Assembly: GCA_949825065.1 (NCBI GenBank)
Contig: OX463842.1
Span: forward strand, 50,447,011 to 50,511,010
DNA length: 64,000 bases
Direction: 5' to 3'
From: Odontocerum albicorne
Taxonomy: Eukaryota; Arthropoda; Insecta; Trichoptera; Odontoceridae
A program made the position numbers and the translations under genes. This document shows positions 59,301-64,000 of the stretch, in pieces; position 1 is the stretch's first letter, and each line of letters begins with the position of its first letter. The notes below the pieces were generated by a model. The model saw only the letters and a list, made by a program, of their open reading frames with translations, made no database searches and was not told the origin of the DNA.

Positions 59301-62300
59301 AAAAGAGATATTGCTTCGAAAAATAACTTTTACTGTACGTTTTGCATTAAAAGATTTAAATCCAAACACAGGCTAGAATTTCATATGAAATTCCATGTCG
59401 GCGATGAACCAGGATTTTGTAAAATATGCGAAAAGGTATGTTATTCTTTGTAATTTGTTTAATAAAATACTGTTTTTCCACTTAAGTTTCACCCAAAATC
59501 TCCACTCTGAATTTTCACCATTAGATGCATCTAGTATGTCGGTGCTAACCCGGGTATAATTCACTCTTGTTTATGTTCCCTGATGATGAGGTGAAAATCT
59601 TGAAACCGGTTGGGTCGTACCTTATCTTAAGTGGAAAAAAACTATTTTATTAAATAAATTATAATGTCTTTAAACCTCCACAGTGTTAACGCTTTAACTA
59701 CATGTAATATATGTTATTATTACTATAAACCTTAATTTTGAATAACAGTGAAATCACAACATTTTTTTTTCACGTTAATGACAAACATAAATTAAAATGA
59801 GGGATTCTTTACATATAATCTCACATTATTAGTAACAGTTTTTCCATTATTAACTATTTTCACTAAAAGGAGTGTATTACAATATTGTATATGTCCCAAA
59901 TGCACAAATATAACCTTTACTAACCCAAACAGACAAATAAAGTCAATGGAATACTAAAACATACATTATACTCGAACTGGACAATATTTAAATCTATCAA
60001 AAGACTTGATTATTAAATGATAGTCCACAACAGTATTTTAGTATCAACTTTGATATATGGTAGTGAAACGTTGATTGGGAAAAGAATTAAAGGAGCTGGA
60101 ATTAATGATGTAGCAATGTATACAGTGAGAATGCATGGAGTGACAAATGAAAGCATACGGAATGAAGTGATTAAGGATGAATGTGAACTTTTACCTAACA
60201 TAAGTTTTAATACATGACAATTTTTAGCATTTCGCCGATGAGAATCTTCTTTACCGTCATGTATGGTATCTTCACAATGGAGGACGAGAAAAGAGGGCTA
60301 GCTCACATAAAACTCCGGTAAAAGAAGTTCAGGTAAAAAATCCGTTTGACGATGCCGGCGGAAAGTGTGTGCAATGTGAGAGACCTTTTGGCAGACTATC
60401 AGCGAGACTGGCCCATGAGGAGACTAGACATGGAATTAAAAGACAGTGTTATTACTGTCAGTTGTGCATGGAAGCATTTGCTACTACCGAACAGGTGAAA
60501 ATACTTTAATTTTGATTTGCCTTATTAGCAAAAATATCCATATTAACACCTTTCGTGAAAATCGCAGGTGTTGAGGAAGATTAAGTTTGACAATGGATAT
60601 TCGGCGATGTATTTTTAGCGAATGTCCTAGTAGGACGAGATGATGATTTTGATTGTTTGGTATTTAAATAAAATACATCAATTAGCAATGCGGAAAGAGA
60701 GAGTGAATGAATCAATGAATAATAAATAATAATTAATGATTTATTTATCGGTAAGTGGGTATTTATACATTTCAGAATGGGCGCGGGAGTGCGCCCGCAA
60801 GATATTTTTATCTCGCTTCTGTGCGTGCAGAGATGGTCGATTGAAATATTGCAGACATCGCAAATAATATTGTGGGTAGACAATTTGTTGGCGAAAACGG
60901 CGAGACAGCGTGATGCGTTCTCTTTCTACTGTGGAATGTATCGTAAATAGTATTTGTGGGTAAACAATTTCAATGTTTTGGTATGCGACCTTTGGACATA
61001 TCCAAAGGTTGTTTCGTCGGTCGTTGACCGTGTGTGTTGACAATATTTCAGCGACGACAGTAGTTCCTACATATTATTTATTCATATGAATAAATAATAA
61101 ACAATCCTTTTATTATTATTCTTCTTCCTAGTGTCATGTCAGGTCTCCCCAACGTTACTATCACCTGAGTGTAAGCATCTTTGTCCCCGGCAGCCCAAAA
61201 AAGATCCCCGACGCTCCTTATACCAGTCCAATCACGTATATTGCGGAGCCAAGAGATTTGCCTCCTGCCAACACCTCTTTTACCCTCTATTTTGCCTTGG
61301 ATGATATTATTATTAATAGGACGTAACCATGACTTTATAAATTTATAGTAACAAAATTACAGGTAAAAATATGTAATTAAACTAAAGAATTATTTGCATT
61401 ATTTATGAATTGCAGTCTGAGAAGTAAATTGTGTGTAAATTAATTTTACAATATTGACATCTTCCATATTTCGGTTGATAAATTAAGATTGATAAGGTTC
61501 CTTAACCCTTATCTTGGCAAAGTTCAATTTATCCAAATATTGACGTTTTTCTTTGGTGATTCCTTGTTATATGGTAAGTTATGAAGGAAAATTGAGGAAA
61601 AAAAAATCACAACTTTTCCTTATAGATTTTTTTTATATGTAACACCCACGTTACATTGCCAAAATATAAATTTTTATAAAACACAAAAAGCGCTATAAAA
61701 TGATTCTATAATCTAAAACAAGAACAACATTAACATAGCTGAATTATCAATAAATAAAATGGTTTGAATAATTGTTCTCTAGATGTAGTGATTAATAAGA
61801 TATTTAAAGATTACCCCAATTTTCAAAATACGCCCACGCTGTCCAGACATGTTGACCCAATGTCATTTGAAAGCTTGTAGTGTTGTCAATATTTATCACC
61901 AGATGTCAACAGTATATGAACGTGTTGCCATATTTGAAATTACGTTCGAGTTTCTGCATTTTTTTTTAAATCCCTAAATTTGTGTAACACCTGTGTTACA
62001 ATGCCATGATAAGGGTTAATAAACTTTGTAGGTATAACTGAGCCATTTCACAAGGAATCATGAGTTCCTATTATTATTTATAAACTAATATCAATTTTTT
62101 TTCTTGTAGTATGCATTTTATTTTATTTAATTGGATTAGACCTCAATCAAAATGTGAAATAAAATAGTAAAATGATTAGACTGAATACTTAATTTTTGAA
62201 TTGATTTGAATGATATTTATTGATGTTGCAGATTTCTAAACACTTGCGTTGTGATCACAACTATACTGACCCTGTACTGGAGCAAGACATGAAGTTAGCT

Positions 62301-62374
62301 ACAATTGAATGCCTTTATCAATGTGAATATTGTTCAAGGCTCTATTTGACTGTTTCTGCGTTAGATAATCATAG
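53361..62374 (+). CDS. THAP-ZAD-C2H2 zinc-finger protein (3'-partial)
   Basis: Six exons, 53361-53363, 55143-55249, 56544-57705, 59163-59435, 60228-60494 and 62232-62374, join in phase to give 651 residues so far. Domains: THAP (C10, C15, C65, H68; W41; AIPT box 86-89), ZAD (C157, C160, C202, C205), a long acidic Asn/Ser/Glu-rich linker (~230-365), then C2H2 fingers at 370-391, 400-421, 482-502, 510-531, 562-583, 592-613 and one starting at 635. THAP and C2H2 domains bind DNA; ZAD mediates dimerisation in insect regulators. So the likely role is a nuclear sequence-specific DNA-binding protein; the target is unknown. Fingers four and six are completed only across introns, with exact C-x2-C-x12-H-x4-H spacing, which strongly supports the model. 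The end of finger seven and the stop are outside the window. THAP could be of P-element transposase origin, but there is no transposase domain. Confidence 0.88.
53655..54175 (+). pseudogene. LINE reverse-transcriptase C-terminal fragment
   Basis: 150 uninterrupted codons: NLKLRQRLVKCYVWLVSLYG, VESWTLKVGGMNRLEAFEMW, MHRRMLRIPWTDMVSN, SYLGHILRGAKYKLLHLIIQ, GKIEGRRGVDRRQISWL. This is the region after the RT catalytic domain in endonuclease-reverse transcriptase LINEs. Ends AAGAAGAAGAA. In THAP intron 1. 61122-61320 is a reverse copy of its 3' part. Confidence 0.8.
54184..54352 (-). mobile_element. tRNA-derived SINE (reverse)
   Basis: TTGCAAGTTTATTGCCATAT tail, TTCCAACCAACCAGAAAGAT, body, box B GGTTCGATTTCC, box A TGGCCTAGTTGGTAAGACAT (both read on the minus strand). 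It inserted directly behind the LINE fragment. Confidence 0.82.
54423..54967 (-). pseudogene. Tc1/mariner-superfamily element, internally deleted
   Basis: Inverted ends AAAGGGTCTTTCAAATTGAG and (right end inverse) AAAGGGTTTTTAAAATTGAG, each followed by TTGAAT...ATAAAACAC. The minus strand encodes YDLTPLDYFLCSYMKSQVYK then SIPELKDEIICVIGELEQQL, VIENFDKRVDICGAARGGHL: the C-terminal third of an IS630-type transposase with its last Asp (PLDYF). The rest is absent. Length 545 bp. Confidence 0.8.
55143..55249 (+). CDS. THAP gene exon 2 (first half of THAP domain)
   Basis: Acceptor GTTTTTAG, donor ACAG|GTAAAT. Frame GAG AAA TCG gives EKSKNATFCAAAGCYS to FPFPFDPD, with zinc ligands C10 and C15 (C-x4-C). 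A 60-codon frame in another phase (starting MQLFVLRQ) is not the gene. Confidence 0.85.
55380..55915. mobile_element. GGTCCCTGTGACG MITE, full copy
   Basis: TGGTCCCTGTGACGTTT at the left and AAACGTCACAGGGACCA at the right (17-bp inverted repeat). First ~190 bp shared with 33573 and 41908. In THAP intron 2. Confidence 0.8.
55960..56490 (-). pseudogene. LINE reverse-transcriptase C-terminal fragment
   Basis: Minus strand: KLEQVDEFCYLSSIFT, RRVATGNKQTKHLMLYNNRG, TVTKMIIHNSVLMPTLMYGS, ETWTWQKDKE, LRRFGHVDRMNYERTTKQIY, KSEVQGT with stops between. This is the LINE family whose RMNxE...YKSEV segment forms the 14880-16065 satellite. In THAP intron 2. Confidence 0.8.
56544..57705 (+). CDS. THAP gene exon 3 (THAP end, ZAD, linker, fingers 1-2)
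   Basis: Acceptor TTTTTTACAG, donor CAA|GTGAGT. The split codon AG|A gives R37, then CAQWLLMCNRKD, KLCSKHF (C65, H68) and SAIPTLN. ZAD ligands are in ICRLC and NICFNC. Fingers CNLC...H-x4-H and CVLC...H-x3-H follow. The open frame continues past 57705 into the intron; stopping at the donor is supported by phase 0 continuity with 59163. EENCSD occurs twice in the linker. Confidence 0.93.
57764..58011. mobile_element. TTAA MITE (CCTTTTCCGGTCC ends)
   Basis: TTAACCTTTTCCGGTCC and GGACCGGAAAGGGTTAA are a 17-bp inverted repeat including the TTAA sites. 248 bp. Inside, TGTCGAATGACATTCGACAT occurs twice (a palindrome) and TTTTTATTAAAACT-type sequence is tandemly repeated. Different internal sequence from family A, but the same target and similar ends. 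Confidence 0.88.
58095..58830 (-). pseudogene. LINE reverse-transcriptase 3' part
   Basis: Minus strand: MKINKDKTKVITVGRD, NGKEIVYLGSKITWNGRTKR, EVDSRIHQAKLAFNKKSKIF, MMYGCETWWISERDRKRLEA, FEMWTYRRILRISWKDHITN, then EWRRRFKALL. Frameshifts near 58520 and 58320. RTE/jockey-like. In THAP intron 3. Confidence 0.85.
59163..59435 (+). CDS. THAP gene exon 4 (finger 3, half of finger 4)
   Basis: Acceptor TTTTACAG, donor GAAAAG|GTATGT. Residues 425-515, phase 0 at both ends. YCTFCIKRFKSKHRLEFHMK is finger three. FCKICEK supplies the Cys pair of finger four, whose His pair is on the next exon. Confidence 0.93.
59459..59710 (+). repeat. Conserved hairpin repeat with inverted flank
   Basis: CCCTGATGATGAGGTGAAAA, TCTTGAAACCGGTTGGGTCG, with GTGGAAAAAAACTATTTTAT after it and its inverse TTTAATAAAATACTGTTTTT before it (59459). 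Then CTTTAAACCTCCACAGTGTT, as in 16759-16800. Penelope-like family. Confidence 0.6.
59711..59989. other. THAP intron 4, nothing recognised
   Basis: AT-rich intron between the hairpin repeat and a LINE fragment. Confidence 0.4.
59990..60200 (+). pseudogene. LINE reverse-transcriptase C-terminal fragment
   Basis: MIVHNSILVSTLIYGSETLI then TVRMHGVTNESIRNEVIKDE: same region as 55960-56490 (MYGSET) and 23930 (HGVT). Ends only ~28 bp before THAP exon 5. Confidence 0.75.
60228..60494 (+). CDS. THAP gene exon 5 (fingers 4-6)
   Basis: Acceptor CAATTTTTAG, donor GAACAG|GTGAAA. 89 codons, phase 0 at both ends. HFADENLLYRHVWYLH completes finger four; CVQCERPFGRLSARLAHEET then RH is finger five; CQLCMEAFATTEQ opens finger six. 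Confidence 0.92.
60569..61070. mobile_element. Possible solo LTR
   Basis: TGTTGAGGAAGATTAAG to AGTAGTTCCTACA, TG...CA-type ends, with ATGGGCGCGGGAGTGCGCCC inside. Layout resembles 29296-29669. No target duplication confirmed. Confidence 0.35.
61122..61320 (-). pseudogene. LINE 3' end, near copy of 53990-54170
   Basis: CTTCTTCCTAGTGTCATGTC, AGGTCTCCCCAACGTT..., GGCAGCCCAAAAAAGATCCC is the inverse of the 3' part of the LINE in THAP intron 1. Encodes GKRGVGRRQISWLRNIRDWT on the minus strand. Confidence 0.8.
61321..62231. other. THAP intron 5, nothing recognised
   Basis: AT-rich. AACACCCACGTTACATTGCC near 61641 and GTAACACCTGTGTTACAATG near 61984 are similar, and a short stretch near 61810-61930 is GC-richer; both may be an old element. 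Confidence 0.4.
62232..62374 (+). CDS. THAP gene exon 6 (end of finger 6, start of finger 7)
   Basis: Acceptor GATGTTGCAG, donor CATAG|GTAAGT. ISKHLRCDH supplies the His pair of finger six; CEYCSRLYLTVSALDNH gives three of four ligands of finger seven. The last codon is split (AG), so a further exon must follow beyond the window or downstream of 62374. Confidence 0.92.
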
Positions 62375-62661
62375 GTAAGTTTCTATGAACAGTGTCATGT
62401 GTCAATACTTGTCTTATTTTTGTTTTCCAAGAACTGAATCTCAACATATTAAAAAATTATCTAAACCTTTTCACAACTTTGTCTGATGGAAGTGTAAAGT
62501 AGAAATTGAAAGAGCAATATGAAAAAAGTATGATTGAATCAGCGCATATAAAAAAGTTGCTGTCAAAGGTTGCCATAGACTCATAATTAGCAAAAATCAC
62601 AAGTCGTCTTCTACATCTTTTTACTGAATTCCTAATTCCCACAGTGTAAGAAAATGATATA

Positions 62662-64000
62662 CAGGCGGCCTTCGACTTTCGTACATAATTGGTTCCTGAA
62701 AATGTGTGTGAATGTTTGAAAATAGAGGGATGTAAAAAAAACGTCAAAAATTCCATTTTAAAATATTTATAAATAATAATATTTATTTATCAATAATATA
62801 TTGGGTGTACAAATTAGTTCGGTCCGTTTTTTTGTGTTCAAAAATGCATTTGTTTCTAAACAAAATTAATGAACAGATCAATTAAAGTATTGTCCATCGC
62901 TGGCTACTACTTTTTCCCATCTCTCAGGCAATTTTCGAATTCCATCTCGAAAAAATGACTCGTCTTTTGAGGCGATCCAAGTTTGGAGCCAATTTTCGGT
63001 TTCTACGAAAGAAGTGAACCGGTGACCTGCCAAATTGTCCTGCATCCTTCGGAACAACCAGTAATCAGAAGGAGCAATGTCCGGGGAATACGGCAGGTGC
63101 GGTAAAACATTTTGGTGTTGATGTTGAGGTCGATGGCAACGATTGACCGGACTTAGCGTAGTATTTTTTCTTCTTGGGGTTGTCGTAGAATATCCACTTC
63201 TCATCTCCAGTTACAATCTGATGCAAAAAACCTTTTCTTTGTTGCCTTTGAATCAGCTGCTCGCAAGTGAAAAATCGCCTTTCAACGTCTCTCGGTTTCA
63301 GTTCATAAGGCACCCAATTTCCTTGTTTTTGAATCATTCCCATGGCTCTCAATCGTACGGAAACGGCTTGTTGAGTCACTCCCAATGATTCTGCAAGCTC
63401 CTCATGCGTTTTTCTGATCTTCTTCGAGTAATGCCTCTAATTCTTTGTCCTCGAATTTTTTTGGCTGTCCAGAGCGAGGCTTGTCTTCGTTGCTGAAATC
63501 TCCATCCTTGAAATGTCGAAACCATTCCCTACATGATTTATCAGTTGGAGCAGCATCACCATAAACTTCGACAAGCATTCGATGGGCTTCAGCTGCACTT
63601 TTCTTCCAATTAAAGCAGAAAATTAAAACCTCCCGCAAATGCTGCTTGGTTAACACAAAATTCGACATTTTCAGCACTGTACAAAACAAGGTTTTTATAT
63701 GAAACTCAAAGCGATATAAACTGAATATTATTGGCAGATGTCTAACCTCTCTGAAACCGCCAAAATCGGCTGTCACTATGAACCATTCATAACAATCTTT
63801 TGGAAACGGACCGAACTAATTTGTACTCCCAATATTAAAAATATTTATTTATCAATATACATAATTAAGTTAACGAGGCGTGTTTAAGTGCTTTCAGGTG
63901 TTTTCTTTATATTCTTGTCAAGAGTTAGTTGAATACCACCTTTTTTTTCTTTTCTTGATAAAGAGTTCTATAACATGCTGTGTCTTTCTCAATCACCCTA
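62662..64000 (-). pseudogene. Tigger/pogo-like element, copy 2, split by mariner
   Basis: CAGGCGGCCTTCGACTTTCG after a TA, then AAAATGTGTGTGAATGTTTG, as at 46472. After the mariner insert it continues with AACGAGGCGTGTTTAAGTGC, CAGGTGTTTTCTTTATATTC, matching 46620-46745 closely. It runs off the window. Confidence 0.85.
62801..63832 (-). pseudogene. Mariner element inserted in Tigger, internally deleted
   Basis: Ends TTGGGTGTACAAATTAGTTC and the inverse ACTAATTTGTACTCCCAA, TA on both sides, 1,032 bp. Minus-strand transposase begins at 63669 (MSNFVLTKQHLREVLIFCFN) and has WFRHFKDGDFSNEDKPRSGQ, a frameshift near 63400, then ELAESLGVTQQAVSVRL and VTGDEKWIFYDNPKKKKYY (first Asp). It then jumps to NVLPHLPYSPDIAPSDYWLF (third Asp). 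The segment with the second Asp is deleted. Non-functional. Confidence 0.9.

Noticed and set aside
59575..59640. Hammerhead ribozyme in CTGATGA...GAAAC sequence
   Set aside because: The core resembles a hammerhead, but stem II is offset by an extra base after CTGATGA and no convincing stem I pairs around the would-be cleavage site. Kept only as a conserved hairpin.

Overview
This is nuclear DNA of an insect. The evidence is AT-rich sequence, short coding exons split by long introns with GT-AG borders, a CYP4-family cytochrome P450, a zinc-finger gene with an arthropod-type ZAD domain, and dense mariner, hAT, pogo and TTAA-target transposon remnants. A moth or a close relative is plausible from the repeat style, but that is an inference.

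Two host genes can be assembled, both on the + strand. The first is a CYP4 P450 (3066-40921): nine exons in continuous phase give 409 codons plus a stop, from just before the C-helix to the C-terminus. About the first 100 residues and the promoter lie upstream of the window. Its introns reach 10-12 kb and are packed with mobile elements. The second (53361 to beyond 62374) encodes a THAP domain, then a ZAD domain, then at least seven C2H2 zinc fingers. Its first coding exon appears to hold only the ATG, two fingers are split across splice junctions, and the 3' end lies outside the window. It is probably a DNA-binding nuclear regulator.

Layout: 1-3065 holds TTAA and hAT MITEs; 3066-13676 is CYP4 intron 1 (SINEs, palindromic MITE, AT microsatellite, satellite, nested LINE); 13863-25823 is intron 2 (minisatellite, a 96-bp satellite built from LINE coding sequence, Penelope-like repeats, LINE tails); 25824-40921 holds the remaining CYP4 exons among mariner, Tc1, hAT and TTAA elements; 40922-53260 is intergenic (foldback MITEs, hAT, Tigger, LINE ORF1, pogo, LINE reverse transcriptase); 53261-64000 is the THAP gene with LINE, MITE and LTR-like sequence in its introns, ending in a Tigger copy broken by a mariner.

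The two genes are not obviously linked in function. No transposon open reading frame here looks intact, so the mobile elements are probably dead or non-autonomous. I found no bacterial-type system, CRISPR array, rRNA or free-standing tRNA gene. The most unusual items are the THAP-ZAD-C2H2 gene, a graded series of mariner-derived MITEs, a SINE sharing its tail with a LINE, a satellite made from LINE coding sequence, and a hAT element sitting 42 bp before a P450 splice acceptor.
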